Below are positions 9,063 through 17,469 of a stretch of 64,000 bases of DNA, piece after piece. Under the pieces are notes generated by a model that was not told the origin of the DNA, did not search any database, and saw only the letters and a program-made list of their open reading frames with translations. Position 1 is the first letter of the stretch, and each line of letters starts with the position of its first letter. The position numbers and the translations under genes are program-made. Source of the DNA: Arthrobacter ipis (lineage in GTDB: Bacteria; Actinomycetota; Actinomycetes; Actinomycetales; Micrococcaceae); NCBI RefSeq assembly GCF_014694315.1, contig NZ_JAAOXD010000001.1:18829-82828 (forward strand), written 5' to 3'.

Positions 9063-10490
9063 TCACCTGTCCTTGAGCCGCTGGTAAGTGTCCAGCGCCC
9101 TTTCACGGGATTCCTGCAGGCCCATCAGCGGTTCCGGGTAGCCCGGAGCCGCCGCTGCGTTCTTCCACGGCTCGTGCACCGTCCGGTCATCCAGGTCGGC
9201 GAGTTCCGGTATGTAGCCGCGCAGGTAACTGCCTCCGGCGTCGAACTTCTTGCTCTGCGTCACCGGGTTGAAAATGCGGAAGTAAGGCGACGCGTCCGCG
9301 CCCGAGCCCGCCACCCATTGCCAATTGGCCGGGTTGTTTGCCGCGTCGGCGTCGACCAGGGTGTCCCAGAACCAGGCCTCGCCCACGCGCCAGTCCGCAA
9401 GCATGTTCTTCACCAGGAACGACGCCGCAGCCATCCGCACCCTGTTGTGCATCCACCCGGTCTGCCACAGCTGCCGCATTCCGGCGTCTACCAGGGGATA
9501 GCCTGTGTGCCCCTGCTGCCAGGCCTCCAGTTCGGCGTCCGACGGCGTTTGCCAGGCGAAGTTGTCGAACTCCCGGCGGTAGTTTTGCGTGGCCAGGTCC
9601 GGATTCTCGTACAGCAGCTGCCAGCAGAACTCACGCCAGCCGAGCTCGCTGCGGAAGATCCCGACGCCGGCCGGTGCGTGCCGGGGAAAGCGTTCCCGCA
9701 GGGAATGCCAGACACGGAAGGGACTAATTTCGCCAAAACGCAGGTGCGGCGAGAGGCGGCTGGTTCCCTCGACGGCCGGCAAATCGCGGCCCCTGCCGTA
9801 GTCCTCCACGGGCCCACCGAGAAAATCTTTCAGCCGGTCGTGGGCGCCGTCTTCGCCGGGGGTCCACGTCGCGGCGAGACCGCCGCTCCAGTCGGGCTTG
9901 CGGGGGAGGAGCCGCCAACCGTCCAGCCGGTCACCGGCCGGCGGGCGTCCGGACGTTCCGGCTGCTGCGGGCTGCGGCAACTGGTCCGGGGCATCGGTGG
10001 GAAGGCGCGGTTCGGCACCGGCCAGGCAGGAACGCCAGAACGGTGTGAAGACCTTGTACGGCCCGCCTGAACCGGTGCGCACCGTCCACGGCTCGAACAG
10101 CAGGTTTGCCTGGAAGCTGGTGCTCTCAATGCCCTGCCCGGCGGCCCACTCCTCGATGCCTGCGTCGATGGTCCGCTCCGGCAGGCTGTAACGCCGGTTC
10201 CAGAACAACCTGCCGGCGCCGGTCGCAGCCGCCAAATCCTCGATGACCGAAGCGGCGGCGCCCCGGCGCAGCAACAGCCGTGACCCGCGCGCCTCGAGGC
10301 TGGCGGCGAGGGCGGACAGGGAGTGGTGGAGCCACCATTTCGCTGCCGCGCCCAGCGGGCGGATGCCGGGGGAGTCCTCGTCGAGGATGTACACCACCGT
10401 CACCGGATCCGGCAGTGCAGCCGCGGCGGCGAGGGCGGGATTGTCGTCGAGGCGGAGGTCGTCACGGAGCCAGACAATGGTGGAAGCCAT
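9063..10490 (-). CDS. phr: Deoxyribodipyrimidine photolyase (class I photolyase/cryptochrome family)
   Basis: A 475-residue protein. The N-terminal antenna-binding Rossmann domain begins TIVWLRDDLRLDDNPAL, the photolyase signature. The FAD-binding domain contains WMHNRVRM, LADWRVGEAWFWDTL and NPANWQWVAGSG, the conserved flavin and substrate-binding motifs of class I enzymes that use blue light to reverse cyclobutane pyrimidine dimers. The length is typical. On the minus strand a TAGCGT box lies exactly 6 bases before the ATG and no Shine-Dalgarno is visible, so the mRNA may be leaderless. It is monocistronic, with pspA upstream ending in its own terminator. Confidence 0.93.
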   Translation of the reverse strand: MASTIVWLRDDLRLDDNPALAAAAALPDPVTVVYILDEDSPGIRPLGAAAKWWLHHSLSALAASLEARGSRLLLRRGAAASVIEDLAAATGAGRLFWNRRYSLPERTIDAGIEEWAAGQGIESTSFQANLLFEPWTVRTGSGGPYKVFTPFWRSCLAGAEPRLPTDAPDQLPQPAAAGTSGRPPAGDRLDGWRLLPRKPDWSGGLAATWTPGEDGAHDRLKDFLGGPVEDYGRGRDLPAVEGTSRLSPHLRFGEISPFRVWHSLRERFPRHAPAGVGIFRSELGWREFCWQLLYENPDLATQNYRREFDNFAWQTPSDAELEAWQQGHTGYPLVDAGMRQLWQTGWMHNRVRMAAASFLVKNMLADWRVGEAWFWDTLVDADAANNPANWQWVAGSGADASPYFRIFNPVTQSKKFDAGGSYLRGYIPELADLDDRTVHEPWKNAAAAPGYPEPLMGLQESRERALDTYQRLKDR

Positions 10491-10496
10491 GGATTC

Positions 10497-10502
10497 ACGC
10501 TA
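10497..10502 (-). promoter_or_regulatory. Putative -10 box of leaderless photolyase mRNA
   Basis: Reads TAGCGT on the minus strand, 6 bases upstream of the ATG. No good -35 is seen. Confidence 0.45.
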
Positions 10503-10520
10503 CAGGTCCTGGAGACGGCA

Positions 10521-10550
10521 GGGGCCGGGATCCATGTGGATCCCGGCCCC
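10521..10550 (-). terminator. Strong hairpin downstream of pspA
   Basis: GGGGCCGGGATCCA (10521-10534) pairs perfectly with TGGATCCCGGCCCC (10537-10550). It lies between the pspA stop and the photolyase start and should end leftward pspA transcripts. Confidence 0.75.
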
Positions 10551-10580
10551 GTAGCGGTGCGCCCAGGTTTGAGTGCGCGA

Positions 10581-11375
10581 CTACAGCTTGTCGAAGTCCG
10601 CCTCGTCCACCGTGTTCGCGGATGCGGATGCCGCGGTGCCTCCTGCTCCAATGGCCGGCTTCGCGTTCCCAGACTTCAGTGCCGCCAGGCGGGCCTCGAT
10701 TTCCGTCTGCTCGCCGAGGTCCTCAAGCTGGTTGAACTGGGCGTCAAGGCTCGACTCCGCGAGCTCCTGCTGGCCGCGGACTTTGGCTTCCTCCCGCCGG
10801 ATCTTCTCTTCGAACCGGCCAACCTCGCTTGTCGGGTCCATGATGTCGATGCTCTTCAGCGCATCGTGGACCTGGGATTGGGCAGCCGCGGTCTTGGAGC
10901 GGGCGACCAGTTCATTGCGCTTGCTCGTGAGCTGGTTCAGCTTGCCCTTCATCTGGTCGAGTCCGGTCTTAAGGCGGTCCACCACGTCGGCCTGTGACGC
11001 GATGCTCGGTTCCGCGGCCTTGGCCTCGCTTTCGGAAGCCATCTGGCGCTGCAGGGCAACCTTTGCCAAGTTGTCGAACTTTTGGGCATCAGAGGCGTTG
11101 CCATTGCTGCGGTACTCATCGGCCTTGCGTGAAGCCGCAAGAGCCTTGTTGCCCCAGTCCTGGGCGTTCTTCACGTCCTCGTTGTAGTCGTCCTGCAGCA
11201 TCCGCAGGTTACCGATGGTCTGCGCCACTGCGGACTCGGCCTCGGCGATGTTGTTGCTGTAGTCCCGCACCATCTGGTCGAGCATCTTCTGGGGGTCCTC
11301 GGCCTGATCGAGCAAGGAATTGATGTTCGCTTTAGCGAGCTGCGCCATGCGGCCAAAAATGGACTGCTTAACCAT
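10581..11375 (-). CDS. pspA: PspA/IM30 family membrane-stress protein
   Basis: A 264-residue protein starting MVKQSIFGRMAQLAKANIN with the family's MLDQMVRDY segment nearby. It is almost entirely charged and alpha-helical and is predicted coiled coil over residues ~25-220, as in PspA/Vipp1/LiaH. These peripheral proteins bind the inner face of the cell membrane and stabilise it under envelope stress. The start is supported by GAAAGG about 7 bases upstream. The TPM-domain gene lies upstream on the same strand, with a hairpin (11446-11468) between them; this pairing recurs in related actinobacteria as far as I recall. A short CACTG-AATA-CAGTG palindrome (11407-11420) lies upstream and could be an operator. 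Confidence 0.9.
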   Translation of the reverse strand: MVKQSIFGRMAQLAKANINSLLDQAEDPQKMLDQMVRDYSNNIAEAESAVAQTIGNLRMLQDDYNEDVKNAQDWGNKALAASRKADEYRSNGNASDAQKFDNLAKVALQRQMASESEAKAAEPSIASQADVVDRLKTGLDQMKGKLNQLTSKRNELVARSKTAAAQSQVHDALKSIDIMDPTSEVGRFEEKIRREEAKVRGQQELAESSLDAQFNQLEDLGEQTEIEARLAALKSGNAKPAIGAGGTAASASANTVDEADFDKL

Positions 11376-11445
11376 GGTGTTACCTTTCGTCCTGCTCCGT
11401 GTGTGCCACTGAATACAGTGAACTGTTGTTATACCGCTTCTATCC

Positions 11446-11468
11446 GCCGGCCCGGTGGCCGGGCCGGC
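11446..11468 (-). terminator. Hairpin downstream of the TPM-domain gene
   Basis: GCCGGCCCGG (11446-11455) pairs with CCGGGCCGGC (11459-11468) around a TGG loop; no T-tract. Partial read-through into pspA remains possible. Confidence 0.55.
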
Positions 11469-11483
11469 CCTTAGTAATGCCGG

Positions 11484-13553
11484 TTAGAAACTTCCCGAGT
11501 CCCCGCCGCCGAAGTCGCCCCCGCCGAAGTCTCCTCCGCCAAAGTCCCCGCCGAAACCGCCGGAGTCGCCGCCCCAGCCACCGCCGTCACCGTGTCCGCC
11601 GCCCCAGCCGCCGCCGCTGCCGCCGTTGAGGATGGAGTTGATGAGGATGCCCCCAAGGATCGCGCCGCCCAGGCCGCCGCCTCCGCCGCCGCCGAACATG
11701 CCGCCGCGGCCGTATCCCTGGCCGTACCCTTGGTTGGCGTAGCCGAAGCTGTCGACGTCAGACTGTGCCAACTGGGCCGCCTGGGCAGCCAGCGCATGCG
11801 CCTGCTGCGCGTAGGTCAGCGCGGTCAGGGGGTCATTGCGGGAGATGGAGAGCGCGTAATCGAGGTTGCGCTGGGCCTCCGCCAGCCGGGTCCGGGCCTC
11901 GGTGCCGACGCCGCCGCGGCGGGCGGTGATGTAATCCGACGTGGCGCTGATCTGCGCCTGCGCCGACATGATGGTCTGCTGCAGGGACGCCTGAGCCCTG
12001 CGGGCCTGTTCCTGCTGGTCCCGGATCCCGCCCAGGGCTTGGTCGAGGGCCTGGTGCGCCGACTCAACCCGCTCCAGAGTGGCAATGGGGTCGATCTTGC
12101 CGCTCTGGATTTCGCTCTTTACCCGGGCAAGGGCTGCTTCCACTCCGGCAACAGGTCCCTCAAGTTCGCGGTGGGCGCCGGACTGGATCATGGCTCTCGC
12201 CTGGGCAAGGTCCTGGGAGGTGTCCACAACAGCGGATTCCAGTCCCTGACGGGCCGAGTCCAGGTTGCCGGCCACCTTGGAGATTGCATCGAGCAGCACG
12301 TTCGTCTGGTGCAGGCTCTCCTCCGATGCCCGGACGGCCACGGCGGCGAGGCTTCCCTCTCCGGCCGCGAGCTTTTCACGTGCAGCGGCGCTGGCGTTCT
12401 GCACGAAGGCCAGCCGTTCCTTGGCCTGGCTGATGTTGTCCGACACCTGGGCCAGAGCGCTGTCCGCGTACTTGCCGCGCAGTTCGGCCAGGGTCAGGTC
12501 GGCCCGGGCGATCTTTGCGTCCGCGTCCGTGGCGCCGGCGTCCACTGCTGCGAGCGCCTGCGGCGCGTTCTTCTCGAGTTCGCGCAGCGAGTCGAAGTCG
12601 GCCTTCTGCTCCTGCAGCGACGCCAGAGCCGCTTCCGACCTCCTGATGATTTCGCCGAGCCAGCTGCGCTGCTGTTCTTCGGTGTCGGGGATGTGGTCGT
12701 CCAGCTGCTGCTGCAGCTTGAACGACTCAGACATGTGCGCCTTCGCCTCCTGGAGAGCTTTGGTGAAGTTGCCCACGGCCGCTTCCCCGTATTGCGCCTC
12801 GGCGAAGCCCAGTTCCTGCTCGCTCGACTTGATCGCGTCGTCGGCTTCAATCAGCAGGGAGCCGCTCTTCCGGCGCAGGTCGTCGATGCTCATGCCAGCT
12901 AGGGGATCGAGCTCCGCGCCCTGCGGGCCGTAGCTTGCGCTGGACGCCTGCCCAGCCTTCTTGCGCCTGTTGCGCAGGTAAAGGTACGTGCCCGCGCCAC
13001 CGGCGGCCACGATGCCGGCGCCCACCAGGACGGCCGTGCCTGCACCGGCGCCCGAAGGTACTGTTCCGCTTCCGCCGCCTGCCGCGTCTCCGATGGCCCC
13101 CGCAGTATCAATGGCAGCCTGGGCAAAGTCCCTCTTGCCGCCGCCGAGGTTGGCCGCAATGGCGTTCTGCGTGATGTTCCCGGTCTTCGACGCTATGGAG
13201 CTCGCCGAGTTGGGGGCGAAGTAATAGTGCCCATCGGTGGAGATAGCCAGCAGAACGTCTGCCCTGCCCATGCCCTTTTTGGTGGCCACAGCCTGTCCCC
13301 ATGATTTGCCATCAGCCGGATTTTCGAATGACTTCACGGTGACCACGTACAGGTTGTACTTGTGGTCCTTGAGGAGCTTCTGGATGGAGTCCTCAACTTC
13401 GCCCTTGCGGCTGCCGAGGACGTTGGCGTCGTCGACGATGTTTTGGCCGGAGGGGATGGTTACCGGATCGTCCGCCCAGGCTGCCGCGGCCGGAGCCGCC
13501 AGCATTGCCGTCAGGCCGATCACGGCGAGAACACGTTTCAACATTGACCGCAT
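11484..13553 (-). CDS. TPM domain membrane protein with Gly/Asp/Phe-rich tail
   Basis: A 689-residue protein. It has a Sec signal peptide (MLKRVLAVIGLTAMLAAPAAAAWA), then a TPM (TLP18.3/Psb32/MOLO-1) domain at about residues 35-170 including NIVDDANVLG and ADVLLAIS. After a Gly/Ala-rich linker come one transmembrane segment near 180-200, a long charged coiled-coil region, and a tail made almost only of Gly with Phe, Asp and Trp. The tail is written in the DNA as tandem GGGDFGGGD-coding units. The family resembles YgcG-type proteins; its biochemical role is unclear. The first ATG fits GAAGGG about 5 bases upstream better than the second. It is followed by pspA, suggesting a membrane-stress role (inference). 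Confidence 0.85.
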   Translation of the reverse strand: MRSMLKRVLAVIGLTAMLAAPAAAAWADDPVTIPSGQNIVDDANVLGSRKGEVEDSIQKLLKDHKYNLYVVTVKSFENPADGKSWGQAVATKKGMGRADVLLAISTDGHYYFAPNSASSIASKTGNITQNAIAANLGGGKRDFAQAAIDTAGAIGDAAGGGSGTVPSGAGAGTAVLVGAGIVAAGGAGTYLYLRNRRKKAGQASSASYGPQGAELDPLAGMSIDDLRRKSGSLLIEADDAIKSSEQELGFAEAQYGEAAVGNFTKALQEAKAHMSESFKLQQQLDDHIPDTEEQQRSWLGEIIRRSEAALASLQEQKADFDSLRELEKNAPQALAAVDAGATDADAKIARADLTLAELRGKYADSALAQVSDNISQAKERLAFVQNASAAAREKLAAGEGSLAAVAVRASEESLHQTNVLLDAISKVAGNLDSARQGLESAVVDTSQDLAQARAMIQSGAHRELEGPVAGVEAALARVKSEIQSGKIDPIATLERVESAHQALDQALGGIRDQQEQARRAQASLQQTIMSAQAQISATSDYITARRGGVGTEARTRLAEAQRNLDYALSISRNDPLTALTYAQQAHALAAQAAQLAQSDVDSFGYANQGYGQGYGRGGMFGGGGGGGLGGAILGGILINSILNGGSGGGWGGGHGDGGGWGGDSGGFGGDFGGGDFGGGDFGGGDSGSF

Positions 13554-13860
13554 GGCAACCCTTCAGCACGCCGCGGCTGGTTCGGGACGAACAGCCGTCA
13601 TAGAATGCAGCAGCGCCCCCACGCCGGGTGTAAAGCCGCAGGTCGCTGTGGCAATTCTTCTTGATTCTATGGTGCACTAGCGGGAGCGTCCACGGCGGGG
13701 AATATGCCACCAGCGAAAAGCGCCGGAGACCTTGGTGGTGTCCCGAACACTGGTCAGGTACACCATCCCGGCGGCCATTCAGGAACCTCCCAGCAAACGT
13801 CGGTTTTAGTTTCAGTCGGATCGTCCATAGTTAATGCAGACGAGGATGAAAGGAAGTCCA
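13554..13860. other. 307-base divergent intergenic region (TPM gene / HtrA gene)
   Basis: It holds the promoters of two divergent genes. I see no RNA gene, long palindrome or convincing small gene. For the HtrA gene, GAAAGG sits 6-7 bases before the ATG at 13861, and a CATAGT box at 13826 is a weak -10 candidate. Confidence 0.5.
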
Positions 13861-15444
13861 ATGACTGAGCACCCAGTACCGGGCGCAGCACCTGAGAACC
13901 GAGATCCTTCAGGGCGGCCTGTTGATCCGAACCCTCGGCCTGAGCCCGCTGAGGGTCTCCAGCCTCCTGCGCAGCAGGACGGCGGGCACGGCACCGCCAA
14001 CGCTTCGGAAAACCCCACGGTGCGCCTGGACTCCGAAAGGAACCCCACCATGCCGCTGTACCGGCCCGCGCAGGACCCAAACCAGCAGCAGCGTTCCGAC
14101 GGCCCGCACCCCGTCTACCCGCAGCATGCCCCCTTCTACGGGCAGCAGTCGGCTCCGGGCACCCAGCCGATCGGTACCCAGTACTCCCAGCACAACCCGC
14201 ATTCCCCGTACCAGGACACTCGTGGCAGCCAGCCCAAGCGCAAGGCGACGTTCGGTGTGGGGACCCTCGTGGCCAGTATCCTCGCCGCGGGCCTCGTGGG
14301 CGGCGGTGTTGCAACCGTTGGCTCCGGCAACCTGTTCGACGCCGGCGGCACCGCACCGGCCGTCAGCTCCGGCAGCCAGCCCGGCACCGTGATCGTGAAC
14401 AACCAGGACTCGGTCAACGAGATCACGGCAGCGGCCGTCAAGGCGTCACCGAGCGTTGTGACCATCAAAGCCACCAGCGGCAGCGACGGCGGCACGGGCT
14501 CGGGGATCATCCTCGACGACCAGGGCCACATCCTCACCAACACCCACGTGGTGACGCTGGACGGCGCCACCGCCAACGCGGAAATTCAAGTCCGCACGAA
14601 CGACGGACGCGTCCTCAGTGCCAAGGTGGTTGGTACGGACCCGCTTTCCGACCTCGCGGTCATCAAGGTGGACGACCCGTCAGGGCTCACGCCGGCAGCC
14701 CTGGGCGATTCCAGCAAGCTGAACGTCGGGGACACGGCTGTTGCCATCGGTTCGCCGCTGGGCCTCACCGGCACGGTGACGGACGGCATCGTCTCCACGC
14801 TGAACAGGACCATCAGCGTCGCATCCTCGGCAGCCCCGAAGCAGGGGACGGACAACTCCCAGGGCGGGGGCCAGGGCTTCGAGTTCGCTCCTCCGGGCCA
14901 GGGGCAGGGCCAGAGCTCGGCCAGCAAGGGATCGATCTCCATCAATGTCATCCAGACGGATGCGGCCATCAACCCGGGCAACTCCGGTGGTGCCCTGGTG
15001 AACAGCAAGGGTGAAGTGATCGGCGTCAACGTCGCGATCGCCTCCGCGGGTGGCAGCTCCGCTGCAAGCGGAACAGGCAACATCGGCGTCGGCTTCAGCA
15101 TCCCGATTAACAGTGCAAGGCGCGTGGCGCAGGAAATCATCGACAACGGCAAGGCCACGCACGGCCAGCTGGGCGTGAGCGTCCAGCCGAAGGCGGAATC
15201 GGAGGCGGGCTTCTCGACGGGTGCCGATGTGGCCTCGGTGGAGCAGGGCTCCGCGGCGGCCAAGGCAGGAATCAAGGCGGGCGACGTGGTGACGCGTTTC
15301 AACGATCTGGTGATCAGTGACCCGAACCAGCTGACGGCAGCCGTCCGCGAGCAGCCGTCCGGCTCGTCAGTGAAGATCACGGTCCTGCGCAACAATCGCG
15401 AACAGCAGCTGGACGTCACGCTCGGCGCAGCCGCAGAGCAATAG
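13861..15444 (+). CDS. HtrA/DegP-like membrane serine protease with PDZ domain
   Basis: A 527-residue protein. The first ~125 residues are Pro/Gln-rich and probably cytoplasmic. A transmembrane segment follows (~135-160), then a trypsin-like domain with the catalytic triad His (TNTHVV), Asp (DPLSDLAVI) and Ser (NPGNSGGAL), and a C-terminal PDZ domain (AAKAGIKAGDVVTRFNDLVI). This is the layout of actinobacterial HtrA proteases that degrade or process proteins outside the membrane. The ATG at 13861 was chosen over an in-frame ATG at 13834 because AAAGGAAG lies 6-7 bases upstream of it. The 3' end carries an unusual tandem repeat with three in-frame stops. Confidence 0.92.
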   Translation: MTEHPVPGAAPENRDPSGRPVDPNPRPEPAEGLQPPAQQDGGHGTANASENPTVRLDSERNPTMPLYRPAQDPNQQQRSDGPHPVYPQHAPFYGQQSAPGTQPIGTQYSQHNPHSPYQDTRGSQPKRKATFGVGTLVASILAAGLVGGGVATVGSGNLFDAGGTAPAVSSGSQPGTVIVNNQDSVNEITAAAVKASPSVVTIKATSGSDGGTGSGIILDDQGHILTNTHVVTLDGATANAEIQVRTNDGRVLSAKVVGTDPLSDLAVIKVDDPSGLTPAALGDSSKLNVGDTAVAIGSPLGLTGTVTDGIVSTLNRTISVASSAAPKQGTDNSQGGGQGFEFAPPGQGQGQSSASKGSISINVIQTDAAINPGNSGGALVNSKGEVIGVNVAIASAGGSSAASGTGNIGVGFSIPINSARRVAQEIIDNGKATHGQLGVSVQPKAESEAGFSTGADVASVEQGSAAAKAGIKAGDVVTRFNDLVISDPNQLTAAVREQPSGSSVKITVLRNNREQQLDVTLGAAAEQ

Positions 15445-15474
15445 GCAGCAGAGCAATAGGCGGCAGAGCAGTAA
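15430..15474 (+). repeat. Three tandem 15-base units each ending in an in-frame stop
   Basis: 15430-15444, 15445-15459 and 15460-15474 are near-identical units that read Ala-Ala-Glu-Gln-stop three times in the HtrA frame (stops TAG, TAG, TAA). The last codons and stop of the gene seem to have been duplicated twice. Confidence 0.9.
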
Positions 15475-15485
15475 CTGCGCCCAGC

Positions 15486-15524
15486 ACGACGGCGGGCCGC
15501 ACTTGGGGTGCGGCCCGCCGTCGT
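15486..15524 (+). terminator. Perfect 17-bp hairpin after the HtrA gene
   Basis: Arms 15486-15502 and 15508-15524 are fully complementary with a 5-base loop. The following sequence is CCCTG, so it has no T-tract but is very stable. Confidence 0.8.
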
Positions 15525-15548
15525 CGTCCCTGCCCTTGGCTCTGGCCT

Positions 15549-15581
15549 TTGACACAGGCGTTAACGGGACGTCATATGACG
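15549..15581 (+). promoter_or_regulatory. Candidate etf operon promoter with palindrome over the -10 region
   Basis: TTGACA (15549-15554) is followed after 17 bases by TCATAT (15572-15577), which lies inside the perfect palindrome CGTCATATGACG (15570-15581). The palindrome could be a repressor site; no regulator is assigned. Confidence 0.45.
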
Positions 15582-15684
15582 GGCCCAATATGGTTAGCTA
15601 GGAGCTACCCGTATCCCGGGCGTTCCACGGCCACGACCTCACCCGGCTGGCTATCCACAAGCACGGAAGGCTGCTGTAAACACA

Positions 15685-16497
15685 GTGGAAGAGACATTGA
15701 AGATCGTCGTCCTGGTCAAGCATGTGCCGGACGCCCAGTTCGACCGGCACCTCACCGGCGAGGGCCACACCACGGACCGCGACGAAAGCATCCTGTCTGA
15801 ACTGGATGAGTACGCCCTGGAGGCCGCGCTTCAGCTGGCCGAAGCCCGCGGCGGTGCCAAGGCCGGCAACAAGGTGATCGCTTTGAGCATGGGTCCGGCG
15901 GGCGCTGTGAACGCCATCAAGAAGTCCCTGCAGATCGGTGCCACCGAAGGCGTGCACCTCACCGACGGGGCCCTCGCCGGCTCTGATGCGGCCGCCACGT
16001 CCCTGGCGCTCGCGGCCGCCGTCCGCCACCTCGGCGCGGACACCCCCGTGGACCTCGTGCTGACCGGCATGGCCTCCACCGATGGCGAGACCTCCCTGGT
16101 GCCTGCGCAGCTCGCCGAGCGTCTGGGGCTTCCGCAGGTTACGTTCGCGTCCTCCCTGGAGGTCGACGGCGGACGTGTCTCGGCACGCCGCGATGCCGAC
16201 ACCCACTCGGAGACCGTAGAGGCGTCGCTTCCCGCCGTGGTTTCCGTGACCGACCAGATCAACGAGCCGCGCTACCCGAACTTCAAGGGCATCATCGCGG
16301 CTAAGCGCAAGAGCATCACCACCCTGTCCCTGGCTGACATCGGAGTGGATTCCTCGCAGGTGGGCCACGCCGGGTCCTGGACCCGCGTGACGGCGGCCGA
16401 GGAACGCCCGCCGCGCACTGCCGGCACCATCATCACGGACGAAGGCGACGCCGGCATCAAGCTGGTTGACTTCCTGGCCGCCCAGAAGCTGCTCTAA
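15685..16497 (+). CDS. etfB: Electron transfer flavoprotein, beta subunit
   Basis: A 270-residue protein of usual length. It begins KIVVLVKHVPD and contains DEYALEAALQL and the ETF-beta signature region around VLTGMASTDGETSLVPAQLAERLGLP. ETF-alpha/beta binds FAD (and AMP in beta) and carries electrons from acyl-CoA and other dehydrogenases to the respiratory chain. The start is uncertain: GTG at 15685 is 14 bases from GGAAGG, while a TTG at 15697 would give the common MKIVVLVK N-terminus but with GGAAGAG only 3 bases away. etfA follows after 14 bases. Order and content match mycobacterial fixA-fixB. Confidence 0.93.
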   Translation: MEETLKIVVLVKHVPDAQFDRHLTGEGHTTDRDESILSELDEYALEAALQLAEARGGAKAGNKVIALSMGPAGAVNAIKKSLQIGATEGVHLTDGALAGSDAAATSLALAAAVRHLGADTPVDLVLTGMASTDGETSLVPAQLAERLGLPQVTFASSLEVDGGRVSARRDADTHSETVEASLPAVVSVTDQINEPRYPNFKGIIAAKRKSITTLSLADIGVDSSQVGHAGSWTRVTAAEERPPRTAGTIITDEGDAGIKLVDFLAAQKLL

Positions 16498-16511
16498 GGG
16501 GATTCCACAAC

Positions 16512-17465
16512 ATGGCAAACGTACTGGTATTCATTGACAACCCCGGGCAGGCTCTCAAGAAGAGCAGCCTGGAACTCCTCACCATCGCCCGCTCCCTCGG
16601 GGAAACTGCCGTGGCGGTCAACGGCGAACTGTCCGACGACGTTGCCGGCACCCTGGGCGCCTACGGTGCGGCCACCGTCTTCCGGCCGTCCGCAGCGGAC
16701 CTCGACGATTACCTGGTCGCGCCGAAGGCCGCCTTCCTGGCTGCCGTAGCGGACAAGTCCGGTGCCACCATCGTCCTGCTCGAGAACTCGCCTGAGGGCA
16801 AGGAAATCGCGGCACGGCTCGGCATCCGTCTGAGCGCCGGCGTCATCACCGACGTCGTCGCGGTCGACGCCGACGGCACCGCCCACAAGTCCGTGCTGGC
16901 AGGTTCCTACACCACGACGGCGAAGGCCACCACCCCGGTCACCGTGCTGTCCGTGAAGGCCAACACCGTGGACCCGGAACCCGCGGCGGCTCCCGGCGCA
17001 CCGGAAACCCTTACCGTTGATGTCCCTGCCGACGCAACTGCCGCGGCAGCCCGCATCACGTCCCGGGAACAGAAGGTCGCCAGCGGCCGCCCGGACCTCA
17101 CCGACGCACGCATCGTGGTGGCGGGCGGACGCGGCCTCGACGGCGATTTCGGCCCCGTGGAGGAGTTGGCGGATGCACTGGGTGCGGCCGTGGGCGCCTC
17201 CCGCGCGGCAACTGACGCCGGCTGGATCAGCCATGACGCCCAGGTCGGACAGACCGGCAAGACCGTTTCGCCGCAGCTGTACATCTCCGCCGGAATCTCC
17301 GGTGCCATCCAGCAGAAGGCGGGCATGCAGACCGCGAAGGTGATCGTCGCCGTGAACAAGGACGCCGAATCGCCGGTGTTCGAAATCGCGGACTTCGGCA
17401 TTGTGGGCGATCTCTTCCAGGTGCTGCCGCAGGCAACTGAAGAAATCAAGAAGCGCAAGGCCTGA
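16512..17465 (+). CDS. etfA: Electron transfer flavoprotein, alpha subunit
   Basis: A 317-residue protein with the ETF-alpha N-domain (ANVLVFIDNP) and the C-terminal FAD-binding domain: VAGGRGLDGDFGPVEELADALGAAVGASRAATDAG and LYISAGISGAIQQKAGM, then AVNKDAESPVFEIADFGIVGD, the diagnostic ETF-alpha signature. It forms the heterodimer with EtfB encoded just upstream. A GGGGAT-like ribosome site lies about 9 bases before the ATG. The deacetylase gene starts 4 bases after its stop. Confidence 0.95.
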   Translation: MANVLVFIDNPGQALKKSSLELLTIARSLGETAVAVNGELSDDVAGTLGAYGAATVFRPSAADLDDYLVAPKAAFLAAVADKSGATIVLLENSPEGKEIAARLGIRLSAGVITDVVAVDADGTAHKSVLAGSYTTTAKATTPVTVLSVKANTVDPEPAAAPGAPETLTVDVPADATAAAARITSREQKVASGRPDLTDARIVVAGGRGLDGDFGPVEELADALGAAVGASRAATDAGWISHDAQVGQTGKTVSPQLYISAGISGAIQQKAGMQTAKVIVAVNKDAESPVFEIADFGIVGDLFQVLPQATEEIKKRKA

Positions 17466-17469
17466 ATCC

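Noticed and set aside
11446..13553. Possible CRISPR-like or tandem DNA repeat in the TPM gene 3' end
   Set aside because: The repeats are short codon-level repeats coding Gly/Asp/Phe with no spacers.
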